Shown: one piece after another, positions 33,987-45,102 of the stretch
Layout of the letters: each line of letters starts with the position of its first letter
How positions within the stretch are numbered: the stretch's first letter is position 1
Assembly: GCA_029948255.1 (NCBI GenBank)
Contig: JALIZF010001268.1
Location: 124,001-188,000 of the forward strand
DNA length: 64,000 nt
Reading direction: 5' to 3'
From: Telmatactis stephensoni
Lineage: Eukaryota; Cnidaria; Anthozoa; Actiniaria; Isophelliidae
The notes under the pieces: model-generated
Told to the model about the DNA's origin: nothing
What the model saw: only the letters and a program-made list of their open reading frames with translations
Database searches by the model: none
Position numbers and translations under genes: made by a program

Positions 33987-34704
33987 GGCCAAACAAAAAA
34001 ATATTTGTGTTTCCGGTTGCGCGACTGACCATTAAAATTTCCCTGCCGACTCAAAACATTTTTATGGCCCAAAAACTCAGCACAGGAATCCCACTTAACT
34101 TAGACTCTCCAGCAAGGAGTCATGGGATAGCACTACTCGAGAGCAATCATGGCATGTCAGAATTTTGGCAACTCTTCCAGTGTTTTCGCTTTAAAAATCC
34201 AAAAATGCACCCATGGAGACGAACAAAGGCAATTATTGGCTTTGCCAAACCATCTTTTGTGTGAGGAAGTATTTAAAAGATTCCATAATCCAAGTAATTC
34301 AAGTGACAAGAGTGGTTTCATTGCTAAAGCAAGCACGAGCTTAAATCCTAAACCAAGCGAGCTGTTTGATGTTGGCCCAGGGTTATGTATTGGCGACTTA
34401 GCGCATTCATTTAATGTAAAATATATTGAATTCGATTGCGTGCCGGTGGAAAATTCCAAACAGTCAGAAGATCTAGCTGACAGAGTAGCTGATGCAACTA
34501 AGAAAACAATAGATGCATTCCAGATATTGATGTCTGGTGGGAGAGGTTTTGTACAGAAGAAACAAGTTGTTAATAATATGATTTGGGTGTACTTGTCTTG
34601 TCTTTAAACTGTATTTAGACAAAAAAAGAAGAAAAAAAATCCAACCTACCTACCATAATATTTTTCTCATACAACAGGAAACACAAAAATTTTTTTGTTT
34701 GGCC
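33987..34704 (+). mobile_element. Inverted-repeat element carrying an open frame
   Basis: The left end GGCCAAACAAAAAAATATTT and the right end are complementary over about 28 bp (one mismatch), 718 bp apart. Inside, one frame (34149-34607, 152 codons, ATG to TAA) is open. It holds CTHGDEQRQLLALPNHLLC and a C-terminal half with many charged residues. I recognise no domain and no DDE motif. The target duplication is unclear. It is either a non-autonomous transposon with cargo or a chance frame inside a MITE. Confidence 0.55.
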
Positions 34705-34809
34705 GGTAGTCGATGACAAATTTGTTGGTAAAACTATCAACACTTTCTGCCTAATGCAAAAGGGTTGCAACCTTGATTACTTATTGCGATGCCAGATATT
34801 TATTCAGTC

Positions 34810-35446
34810 TTAAGGACGTTCACGGGCAAATGATCCTGTGTATAGATTTTCTTTAAAATTGGCATGAAAGCACTTTATGGTATGCTGAATTAAAAAAGCA
34901 AATAAAAAAGGGGGGTCGCCATTTTCGTTTCTGAGCTATTAAGTCAACAAAAATGACAATAAATCGAAGACAAACCGAATGCGTACACCAGACAAAGCAG
35001 TGGTCTTTTAAGATTGATAAAAGCTTTTTACCAGAAAAAAACTTCTTTAAGAACATGATTAGACTATTTCAAACAAAAATCATCAAAAATTACGGTAATT
35101 AAAAGCAATCTAGATTTTTTATGAGCCATTTTCTTCCGTGCATTGCTATCCAAATCGCGCGGCGATCGCTACTATGTAGGGTGAAATTTTAATGAAAAAA
35201 GGCTTTAGCAAAAATTTGTGTTTGGATTTTTTTTAAATTTAAATATGTTTTAGTCTTTGAGAATTTCCTTACTTTAAGATTTAAAAAATTAGGGGTCACC
35301 GTTTTCGTTTTCGAAAGTGTACAATTTTTTCTTCAAAAAAAGAAAAAAAGAAATTATCAAAGAAAATATTGTTTTACGCCGCCATCTTGGATTTAGTTGA
35401 GCGAGCACGCTAGCCTGCGCAGTAAAAGTGCGCGTGAACAATGCCC
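34810..35446. mobile_element. TTAA MITE, right end damaged
   Basis: The left end TTAAGGACGTTCACGGGCA is intact. The right part has GCCGCCATCTTGGAT and GCGCAGTAAAAGTG followed by GTGAACAATGCCC, where it stops about 14 bp short of the expected end. It matches the copy at 43346-44160 throughout the ends and the GGTCRCCAT-TTCGTTT core. It lies between Gag and RT of the DIRS-like element. Confidence 0.7.
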
Positions 35447-35516
35447 TTGTATTTCTGTTCAGTCAGTCTAGAGGTAGAAACTTCTTGTTCATAGCTAGTT
35501 TGTCTCCCTTTTAGCT

Positions 35517-36146
35517 CAGTTTAATCTCCCTCTGGTGTCTGACATTACACCCCATTGTGTTGAATGGTTTAGCCAGGAATTATTGTCACACCCGAATCGA
35601 ATTCAAGTTGCTTATGTCCTGAATGGGATTCGCAATGGTTTTAAAATTGGCTTTCAACAAAAGCTGAGTACCCTAAGATCGTCCAAGAGTAATAAGGATT
35701 CTGTCATCAATAACCTTTTGACGCCCCTCCTCTACAAGATTTGCACATTAGCAGCTTTGCCGTGATACCAAAGCGTGGCCAGCCTGAAAATGGAGGCTCA
35801 TTGTGGACCTTAACTATAAGGGGCCTATTGTTAATGATGGCATTGACCGAGAAGAGTATACTCTTCAGTATGTCAGGGTGACCAAATAATTTGTATGATC
35901 GCTAGCCTGGGCCCAGTGGCACTAGTGGCGAAGTTTGATGTAGAATCAGTGTATCACAACATCCCGGTCCACCCTCCTGATAGGTACTTGCTTGGTATGT
36001 ACTGGCAAGGAAAGTGCTACGTTGATCTGTCACTACCCTTTGGTCTTTGTGCCACCCCATTCATTTTTAACACTGCAGCTTTGATGATAGAGTGGATTCT
36101 GGTGAACAATTACCAAGTTAGCAATCTCAGATTCGCCAAGTGATGC
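35517..36146 (+). pseudogene. DIRS-like retroelement, RT part
   Basis: 35535-35765 codes the region before RT (ITPHCVEWFSQELLSHPN, VLNGIRNGFKIGF). After breaks, 35790-35890 has GPIVNDGIDREEYTLQYVRV, and 35895-36143 has AKFDVESVYHNIPVHPPDRY (motif A with its Asp) and LPFGLCATPFIFNTAAL (motif B). The catalytic YxDD, RNase H and tyrosine recombinase are missing. It is related to, but distinct from, the element at 36.9-39.4 kb. Confidence 0.7.
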
Positions 36147-36927
36147 AATTCCTCCTTTACCAACATTGGTAAGACCAATGTTGTTGTTTTCTTCAAAAAT
36201 GTTCTCATAGATTTTCTTCAAACTTTCTCTGACTATAGATCTACCATCAAGCATAAGTTAACTCCCAGTATCTAGATGTACAAAAGTCCTATTTTTTGTG
36301 TGTGTGCGTGCATTTATTTAAAAGACATTTGCAGATCAAGGGATATAAATCTTGTTTTAAATGTAGATGTAATGTTGAATACTTTGTTAAAATTAATGTT
36401 TTCTGTGCTTCATCTACAATACATAGAAAAGTCGTACATTCTATGGTGCTTGGCACTGACTGTGTCTGTATGTGTGCCTGTTAATTTTATTGGCGAGTTG
36501 CTCATGCAAGTTATACTGAGAGTCTCTTTCCCTGCGAGTCTGTGAAGCAGGTCGAAAGGAGGCCAGGTTTGAAATCAAAGAGCCAGAGAAGCTGTCGCTT
36601 GAGCCAAAGTATATTGGAAATTAAATCAAAAACTAAAATATTGCACCAAACTTTTCTCATTACCTCTCATCAACAAACTCGGCTTTTTGGTTGTAGGTTT
36701 GGACATCTAGTTCAAAATTGCTATCCATTCTAACACTCTTATAGTGGACTTCGGTATAACTCAAGTAATAAAAGTCATTACGTGACCAAATTCGCCAGTT
36801 CAAATAGAATCTAGTTTGGAATATAAGTACTCCATTTAGAGTTCGATATTTGGTCAAAGTATTGGAGATCAAGCTCAAAATAACAGCCCATTCGGAAGCT
36901 CTTATAAGTGTCTAGGTAAATCTTGAG
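36147..36927. other. No gene seen
   Basis: Short frames without domains. An imperfect inverted repeat (ACTCTTATAGTGGACTTCGG near 36736 against AAGCTCTTATAAGTG near 36895) may belong to a small foldback element. Confidence 0.35.
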
Positions 36928-37184
36928 TTCTATCCTGTCATCAGTCATACGTCACTACGGAGTAACATGAGAAGCACGCGCGCTTGCTTGTCTAGCCATT
37001 GTACGCTCGCTTTCATAGCCGAAGTACACATTTTCTTCTTGGTCCGTTTATCCACAAAAATTCTTCACAACCAGCTTGGTTTTGTGAGTACATCTCTATC
37101 ATATCATATCTATTTCAATTCTTGTTCTCTCAGTTTGTTTTTTCACCAGATCTTCCAGATCGACATTCTTATTTCCAATTGTTC

Positions 37185-38308
37185 ATGGATTATTCTACCA
37201 TTACCGGTACTACTAGCAGTCCTTCAGGCCAACCTGGCCTTTCTACAGGTCAACCTGACCAGACAAGGCAACCTGCCACTCTTACTGGCCAACCTGGCCC
37301 AGATTTGAGTGCTACGCTCACTCAAATGAATAGCTCGATGAGCCACATGGCCACCCTCCTTCAGCAGATCGTCGAAGAAGGGCACCCTCTTGGAGGCGCT
37401 CGAAGAGATCGACGACTGCGACTACAGGAGCCCGACTCGGAAGACGAGGGGGAAGAGGCTGAGCACCCTGCTAAAAAGAGAAAGGGGGACGATGAACTCA
37501 GCATCGCTGCCTCTGATGCAGATATCAGAGAGCTCGTCGACCAGCCAGACAAACCATCTGAGGTCGATGGCGAGGCCGCAAACGGCGATGAATTCCTCAA
37601 AAGCCTCTAGGCTGAGTTTAATGAGAAGGACCCCATTGGTCCGAAAGTGAGTCAAAACCTTGCTAACATAGCAAGTAAGTGATGGGATATAACCCCTTTC
37701 AGGGGAAAAGCTAAATACCGATTCTCGCTAAATATAGCAAACCGGAGAATTGCCCAGAGATCAGTGTGGCCAAAGTAAACCACGAGGTGTGGGGTCAAAT
37801 GGACAATTTCAAAAGGAAGACTGATCTCCGCCTTGGTAATGTCCAACAGGCAATACAAAAGGCAACCTTTGCTCTACTCAAGTCTGCTAACCACTTAGTT
37901 GGGGACACAAACGAAAAAAGCAAGGACATGTTGTCTAACAATATCGACGCCATCGTTCTACTTGGCCACGCGGCGGGTGACCTTTCGCGCCTAAGAAGGG
38001 ATCAGATCAAATCTTCCCTAAAAGCGGAGTATGCTACTCTATGTAGCCAACCCAATGAGAAAGGCCACTCTGAGCTCTTGTTTGGCGATGACCTTGCCAA
38101 ACAAGTAAGGGATGCCGAGGAAACAAATACCATTGGCAGAAAAATCGGGACATCGAAAGATGGTACAGCATCCCGCTCTGACGGTCGTGGCTATCATCGC
38201 CACGATAAAAACAGATGCAACAAATACCAAAACCTCGATGGCAAGAACCATTTTTTAGGGAAGGGCCAGAAAAAAACGCCATACAAACCCAAACCCGACA
38301 AGAAGTAA
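37185..38308 (+). pseudogene. DIRS-like Gag, interrupted
   Basis: 37185-37610 codes a Gly/Pro/Gln/Thr-rich start (GQPG repeats), a short helix, and an acidic/basic stretch (EPDSEDEGEEAEHPAKKRKG). A TAG at 37608 and a TGA near 37680 interrupt it, with further breaks to about 37760. It resumes at 37766-38308 with MDNFKRKTDLRLGNVQQAIQ and LLFGDDLAKQVRD, then a basic tail. It overlaps the RT frame by 94 bp, as is common in such elements. Confidence 0.65.
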
Positions 38309-39408
38309 TCCAATCACTAAACGAAATCAAAAACGCGGTAAGTCGTTTTCCATCAGTTATTAATAGTCTGGAAACATATCTTACTGACAGATGTAATCAC
38401 TTTAGAGCGGGTTGCATCAAAACCGCATTCAGTGATTGGCAAGCCATTACATCTGACAAAGACATCCTGTCTACTGTGGGCAGTGCCTCTATTGAGTTTG
38501 ATTCACCGCCTTACAATACTCGTAGATTATGTTCTGACTTCTCCCCTGACGAGGTCGATGTGATCGATGGGGAAATATCTAAGTTGCTATTGAAAGGAAT
38601 AATTGAAGAGACTCAAAACTATAATGATGAAGTTATATCTAGTATATTCATTTGTCCTAAGAAAGATGGTAGCCATCAGCTGATCTTAAACCTCAAGGGT
38701 CTCAATCAATTTGTCACATATCACCACTTTAAAATGGACACTTTACAGTCTATCTTAAAACTCGTAGAAAAGAACTGTCACATGGCCTTCCTCGATCTCA
38801 AAGACGCGTATTATTCGGTAGCAGTTGCGAAAGCATATCGCAAATATCTTCGTTTCTGTTGGAATAATATTCTTTATCAGTTTACTTGTTTACACAATGG
38901 CCTATCCTCGTGCCCTAGAATGTTTACCAAACTTTTGAAGCCCCCGCTAGCCACGCTCCACAAATCAGGGCATATTGTGGCTAGCTACATTGATGATTTA
39001 CTTCTTCAAGGTAGAACCTACGATCAATGTGTGCATAACGTTATTGATACGTTCATGCTGTTTGACAAACTGGGCTTCATTGTTCATCCAATCAAATCAG
39101 TTTTTGTTCCCTCACAACAATTAATCCTATTAGGATTTGTCATCAACTCAGCAGACATGACTATCAGGCTTACTCCCGAGAAAGCGCTCTCGCTCAAATC
39201 ATTGTGTGAGTCCTTGTCTAATTCAGAAGCCCCAAGTGTCAGAGAAGTCGCAAGTGTAATAGGGAAGATCATCTCATGCCCTCTCTTATCTGGTGTGTGG
39301 TTTACCCTCCCTCTCCTTCGTTCCTGTGTGAGTGCAAGCTGGCAATGTTTTAAAAAATGGCTAGACAAGCAAGCACGCGTGCTTCTCATGTTACTCCTTC
39401 ATTCCTGA
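38215..39408 (+). pseudogene. DIRS-like reverse transcriptase, truncated at its C-terminus
   Basis: A 397-codon frame without internal stops. RT blocks in order: SIFICPKKDGSHQLILNLKG, FLDLKDAYYSVAVA (motif A), TCLHNGLSSCPRMFTKLL (motif B), SYIDDLLLQG (motif C with the two catalytic Asp), KLGFIVHPIKSVF and LLGFVIN. After about residue 370 it runs into the right inverted repeat, so RNase H is missing. It is the best preserved retroelement frame in the window, and catalytic residues of RT are present. The lost downstream genes mean it cannot move by itself. Confidence 0.85.
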
Positions 39409-39427
39409 CTGATGACAAGATAGAATC

Positions 39428-41060
39428 CCAATCAAACATCGACTTACAGGTAAGTCTCGTTTAATTTTAGAATTAAAAGCTCAAATTTACATTGTTTTAC
39501 TGCTGGAAGAGTCTGTCTCTGAAAGCTATTTTTTGGGTGGTCAGCCATCTTGCATTCCTAAAGTTCCTCACTGGCTTTCACTACGAAGAGTTCGCACTGA
39601 CTTAAAGGTGATGAATGAAGGGCATTGTTTCTTATGCTCTTAACCAATCAGGACCTGCATCATGTGACCAATTGTGCAAGAATGGCCTTTTCTCGAGAGA
39701 AAATCAGAAGAAAAAACATTTGCAGTTTATACCTCAACTATGGCGTGGGCACGAGTAATAGCCAAAAAGTAGTAAGGTGCTAGTGTTAGGCTAATATTTG
39801 CATCAAAACTAGATGAGTGTATGGAAGTTTCCATAATTCTATGATATTTATTCATGTACATGTAATAATGTACAAATATATTCAATTATACAGGAAGAAA
39901 CTGATGATGGGAACACTACCACTAGCACAGACTTGTATAGTGACGATGAAGATGAAAGCCAAGGCAAAGCTAGTGAAGAAGCATCAAAACAATCGCAAGC
40001 AGAGTACCACCACAACAAGGCTCCACCCAAACATAATAATAATAATAATAATCGAATATTTATACAGGATAACCTATCAGTTAAAATACTGTTGTCAAAA
40101 GGGTCCTGGGTCATCTTACTACATTGACCTATGTTGAAATAATGGAGGTTACTGCACTAAAACTGATTAACTTGAAGTATGTTAAACTGGTAAATGAAGA
40201 AGTGACAGGAGACTTTAAAGAATCTGATTTCAATGTTCTGAAAGAGATTGACTTGTAGATATTTTTTAGAAAGGGCTAATACACTACCAAAACAGGTAGA
40301 GTTTCAATTCTACTATTGGAAATTCGAGCCCACGGGAGGCTGTTTTTGATCACGTGACTCTTTAAAAGATGACACAAGTAGAAAAGTCTAACATTTCAAC
40401 ATGCAAAAATACACAGTCAAGAACTGCCTCCCGCAGACTCAAATTTCAAATGGTAGTATTGGCACTCTACCTGTTTTCATAGTAATATATTTGACATAAT
40501 TATCAAAATTTGAGATATGTTTAAAGAGTTTTGTTAGTTTTTGTTTTTGATAAACAGGCACTTAAACACCATAAGGTTTGTACTTATTAGAAATTTGGGA
40601 TTTTGGGAATAATAAAGTTCATCATCATCATCATTATAACAGATGTTATGTTTAATTATCTTTACTGTTACTGTTGTGCTATAGTGAAAGTTGTAATTTT
40701 AATAGTTCAATTTAGCATAACAAGGATTTCACACTTGTGCTGTTTTGTACTCTAGCTCATATACAATATAGTATAAGTTATGCAAACTTATTAATTTGTA
40801 TTCAGCCTCATGTGTTGCTATGTACATGAATTAAAAAAACATGAAATTTGTAATTTAACAAGCTGTTTGTGAACCACCTTAGTTCCCAAAGATGGGTCTA
40901 TTTTTCAGGGAACTACCTGGGACATAATAAACCCATACTTGGAAACTGCCTGAGACATGATAATTCCCTATCTGGAAAACTGCCTGTGACATGAAAAACC
41001 TATATCTGCGAACTGAGTAGGCCATATGCTGTCTTTAGCAACTGGAGACAGTCCCGTCAT
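39428..41060. other. Mostly non-coding; one acidic exon-like stretch
   Basis: After gttaattata-type sequence, 39890-40030 is open and acidic (TSTDLYSDDEDESQGKASEE) and could be an exon. No domain is seen. (AAT)n lies at 40034-40055 and a (TCA)n tail at 40618-40634, which probably ends a non-LTR element. Repeats of a GAAACTGCCTGAGACATGA-type word occur at 40910-41000. Confidence 0.35.
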
Positions 41061-41066
41061 CTTGAA

Positions 41067-41938
41067 ATTGCCAAAGATGGTGCAGAGCTCAATGGTACTA
41101 GGGCAATTTTATGCTGAAGTTAAGCGCAAAGATGGTGATTATTACAAACAGGAGTCTGAAAATTATGCAAAGCGTAGTTGAACACCATTTCAAAGAGAAT
41201 GACTATCCAGTCAGCACTGTACGAGGACACAAATTTCACAATTTACAGCAGATTCTCAACGCAAAAGCCATCACATTATGCCAACAAGGAAAAGGCCAAA
41301 CGCCAAACAAGTCCCAGCCTTTAAATCCAGATGAAGAAGCCACACTGTGGTCCAAAGGAGAGCTCGGAGACACCAACGGCAGGGTGTTAACTAACATCAA
41401 TTTTAAGAACTTGACTTTTGCATTAGAAACCATGAAGATGTCAATGCATCAGTAGAATTTGAAGAAAACCCAACAAACACTAGAAGTAGTGGTCACAGAA
41501 CATCTAGGCAAATAATGTGAGCACCAATGGAGGAGAGAAAGAAAGATCCTGTAAGACTCTTCAAACTTTGGCTGTCAAAAAACTACCGGTCGGCATGAAG
41601 GACAACAGCCCCTCTATCTTGGCATCATACAGTGTCCAAAAACATCTGACATTTGGAACTCAGTTAGAATGGGTGAAAATACTATTGGAAAAATACTTAA
41701 GACCATGGCAGCATGCTTGACAACTGACAGAAAGATAAACCACATCATGAGGGAAACGTTCGTCTCTAAACTAAGGAAAACTGGTCATCCACGTTGTGAA
41801 TCTTCATTATATGACTACCATGAAGGTGATGAATTCCAAAGAAGGGAAATATCTCATGCTATCAGTGAATATGCTCAAAAATCCAGTACTACCAGTAGTA
41901 CAAGTACTGAACAACAAAGAATGCCATTGTCATGTTGA
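41067..41938 (+). pseudogene. Crypton-derived (DUF3504-like) recombinase remains
   Basis: The first block, after a frame break near 41150, has SLKIMQSVVEHHFKENDYPV, LQQILNAKAITLCQQGKGQ and LNPDEEATLWSKGELGD. A middle part has RKDPVRLFKLWLSK in another frame. The last block (from about 41666) has GENTIGKILKTMAA, RETFVSKLRKTGH and YDYHEGDEFQRREISHAIS. The order is that of the DUF3504 domain found in Crypton elements and in Crypton-derived animal genes (QRICH1, ZMYM). The Tyr in YDYHEGDE would be the recombinase nucleophile. Frame breaks show that it is no longer coding. Confidence 0.65.
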
Positions 41939-42960
41939 GTGTTTACATAATTAATTCGTAGATAGTTAATCCCTAAATCGCTGTTTACCTTTCAGTTACC
42001 AAGATAGATACTTAGTTCTATTCATGACAGAAATAGACCATTGATTGACCTTATTTACTGTGTAAATAGAAACTACTAATCAAATCGCATTGTGACCTCA
42101 AGATATATGATACTTTAGCGTCCTTTTTAGTTCGTAGTTATTGTGGAGTTTCTGTAGGAGTTTTCGTCGTTATCACAAGTTACTGACTATATTTTATTAG
42201 ATTACAAGGCCTATATAGCAGATCAAATGTAGGTGTATTTTTATTCATTCTATTTCTATCTTGTTCAGTTAAAGTTATTGCTTCCTTTTAGTTATAATAG
42301 TTCTTATGTGTTATAGTTTTCACCAAATTGTAAGAGACGATGGAGTGGAGAGTTCACATTGATTAAACCTGAATCATCGGATGACTGGACCCCCAATCAA
42401 TTCTGGTTGACACTTAGCGTTCCCTTGGAGCTTCTGGGCGACACAACAGCCATTACATCCAATCTCACAGAACGTCCCCCAAGTTGCAGCTGATGTCACT
42501 ACTTTACAGAATTATTCTACCTTGAGCTCCTTTCCACATCATCAAAGTCAGTTTTAACCAAACTTGAACCCTGGATCAAAACCCTTTCTGCTTCTACAGC
42601 ACACTTCAATCCGATGTTTTGTGATCTGAGAGCCATGGCGCCATTTCAAGCCCAGCAACAGGTAAGACCTACACTGGTTGCACATTCAACTACTTTGCCA
42701 ACGAACAAAAAGAACCAACAAAGAAGAGAAGATGTGCATTCATCCTTGACTCTGATGATGAAAACTGAATTTGAATGAGTTTTGAACAGTATAAACAGTA
42801 TTTTCACTTACATTAGAACATGAAATTGCTGTTGTGAGCAACTTTGTTTTGACAGTTTACCATGTGACGTGAATTCAAAAGTCTTACTGCATAGGTTCTC
42901 CCATGGAAGACAACGTCCAAAAAAAGGTATGACAAACACTCTAAAGAGTCTTACGATTAT
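41939..42960. other. No confident gene
   Basis: 42480-42780 has short open stretches (Ser/Thr/Pro-rich, ending near a CDSDDEN-like acidic patch at 42760) that may be tail exons of the Crypton-like gene. Nothing is recognised. Confidence 0.3.
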
Positions 42961-43345
42961 ATTTTAATAATAAAAAAATTGTTATTAATTACATTTGGAT
43001 GTATTTCAGGGTCAAATCATCATAATTGTGCCATGCCTTTGTGCACCTCTTATGGTGAGGTCTTCGATCTGATTCACCAAAGGAACATCATGTATCATAA
43101 AATTACAAAGTCAAAGGAGACTAAAAAAGCATGGCTACACCAAATTAAACTCCATGAGAGCTCAGATTTCCAGGTACAGAGTACATGACAAAAGGTGAAG
43201 AAACACACTGTCATATGCTCACTTTATTTCCATGATGAGGACATGGAAAATAGTGGATATTCTGGGTGCTTGCAAATTATTCCTCGTCGTCTTCCTTCTG
43301 TCTTCAAATGTTGGGAGAATAGGCCCTCTCACTACAAAACGGACA

Positions 43346-44160
43346 TTAAGGATGTTCTCGGGAAAAAAAAGTTTCCCATGTTTTTTCCTTAATACTTAGC
43401 ATGGTGAGATAATGTCATCATAGAAGTTCAAAGAGCAAATAAAAAATGAGGATAACCTCATTGAGTAAAGTGAGTGAGCTGAGATGACATCAATTTGCAC
43501 CCACTTTCTCGTTGAAGATCGCTTGCACGCCAATCTATACGAGTCGAGCATAGAAGTCATTTTTTTGCAGAAAAACTAAATGAATAGCTCAATATTTAGA
43601 CACACGACCGCCTAATAACCCATGGAATAATAGTATGTGAAAATATTTGTAAATACTTAACAAATAGCTGTTGTTTTTAATTTGAATTGGCAGTCATGAG
43701 CGACGCTTTTGCCTCGGCTTAGCTCAAAGTTGTCACGGAAATCAGTGTTTTTATTATGATTTTACCATAATTTTTTCTCATATTTAGAACATTGACAGCT
43801 TATGCAATTCTTTATCAAACATCAATTGAAATAAAAAGTGGAGGTCACCATATTTGTTTCCGAGATATTGAGCCATAAAGTTCAAAATCAATTCAAAAAT
43901 TGGTCGCCATCTTGAATACCAAGAGGAGACTGGGTCCAGTAGAACCTTTTTTCTGCAGTTTTTCAACCTGAATGGTTTTTTTTTTCCTCAGTAAAATTAC
44001 TTTTTTTCATGTTTTTTTTTGGGGGGGGATAATTTCCATTTAAAAAATCGAAAAAGTCGTTACGGAAAAAAATTCTTTTAGGCTGCCATCTTGGATGTAT
44101 GGAGGCAGCTCGCGCTGCGCAGTAAAAGTGTACGTGAACAATGCCCACGAACGTCCTTAA
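43346..44160. mobile_element. TTAA-flanked MITE inside the THAP transposase
   Basis: An 815-bp element. The left end TTAAGGATGTTCTCGGG and the right end (complement TTAAGGACGTTCGTGGGCA) are inverted repeats, with TTAA at both borders. The core has GGTCACCATATTTGTTTCCG and GCTGCCATCTTGGAT, shared with the copy at 34.8 kb. It is non-coding, with an A/G run at 44005-44030. Confidence 0.8.
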
Positions 44161-44421
44161 ACAAGCTCCAGCAACATGAAACTGCATGTACTATTGCAAC
44201 CAAAGACATACAAGATGCGAATCAATTTGAAATCAAACCATGTCCATAATCTGAGTCAAATATAGAAGCAAATAAGGAGATGACTACAGAAGATATCATT
44301 TCTCTACTAAAGGCTGAAGTTCTTACCCTAACAGAGCAACTGAGGTCAGCAGAGTTGAAAATTGAACAATTAGAAATGACTGCAAAGAATGGAATTCTCA
44401 TTTCAAAATATTACGGACCAA

Positions 44422-44671
44422 TAATCTTCCAAGAACTCTCAAAGATCTAAGCATCTCGCAATTTAAGAAGCAACTACTTGATTTATACATGGAAAAATTC
44501 CCAGTTATAAGCTGCTATAATAATATTGCAATGCTAGTCAATTTCCTATACGTCTATACGTTATATTTGTGATATTTTATCTTTTAAGAGTATTGTAAAG
44601 CAATTGGGGCTGCTGCCCTGTAAACAAGATCCTGCTACCTTTGTGGCAAAACAATTTAATAAACAAATAAA
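44422..44671 (+). mobile_element. Short LINE 3' end with long target duplication
   Basis: 250 bp coding LPRTLKDLSISQFKKQLLD, typical of the last residues of LINE ORF2, then a 3' UTR and an A-rich tail (AATAAACAAATAAA). About 50 bp (TAGAAATGACTGCAAA ... TTACGGACCAA) flank it on both sides (44371-44421, 44672-44723) with few differences, an unusually long target-site duplication. Confidence 0.65.
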
Positions 44672-45102
44672 TAGAAATGACTGCAAATGAAATGGAATTC
44701 TCAATTCAAAATATTGCGGACCAAGATGTTTGCTTTTTTACAAGATTCCAAAATTGTCAAGTTTTTTACAAAATGATTACTTGCCTGAATGTAGGACCTA
44801 ATGGCGAGAATCTCCTCTACATCAGAAATGACGCAAAGGATGATTTAAATGGTAGCCTTGGACAGAAAAAAGGAAGAAAAAGAAAACTTAGCCCATCAAA
44901 TCAATTTTTTCTGTTTCTTGGCAGACTTAGACTGGGACTTTTTGAGCTTGATCTTGCCTATAGATTCAACATTTCAATAAGCACTGTCAGTAACATAATT
45001 TCTTGGTCAAATTGTTTGTATTTACGACTGTGTTCCGTATGCATATGGCCAAACAAAAAACATCATGAAAAACATGCCAGAGTCATTCAGATTGTTTATT
45101 AA

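Larger units (their letters stand above)
36928..39427 (+). mobile_element. DIRS-like element with inverted terminal repeats, internally deleted
   Basis: The ends TTCTATCCTGTCATCAGTCA and GTAACATGAGAAGCACGCG...TTGTCTAGCCATT (36964-37002) recur as the inverse complement at 39355-39427. Between them lie a Gag-like region (from ATG 37185), a second Gag part (37766-38308) and RT (38215-39408). RNase H, methyltransferase and tyrosine recombinase, expected after RT in DIRS elements, are absent. The right repeat starts inside the RT frame, so the 3' half was probably lost and the element ends were kept. Confidence 0.75.
42990..45102 (+). pseudogene. THAP / DDE-type transposase fragment, doubly interrupted
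   Basis: 43003-43188 begins a THAP zinc finger (CAMPLCTS, then KKAWLHQIKL). After a stop, 43195-43345 completes it (HTVICSLYFHDEDM, RRLPSVFKCW). A TTAA MITE follows (43346-44160). 44160-44420 has a coiled coil (LTEQLRSAELKIEQLE), which a small LINE interrupts. 44677-45102 has GRKRKLSPSNQFFLFLGRLR and LAYRFNISISTVSNII, the helix-turn-helix that precedes DDE_Tnp_4 domains in THAP-bearing (ISL2EU/IS4EU-like) transposases. The DDE domain itself is missing after residue 140. Confidence 0.7.

Noticed and set aside
33987..34704. Retroviral-type LTRs at the inverted repeats
   Set aside because: The repeats are inverted and short, with no TG...CA ends, primer site or polypurine tract.
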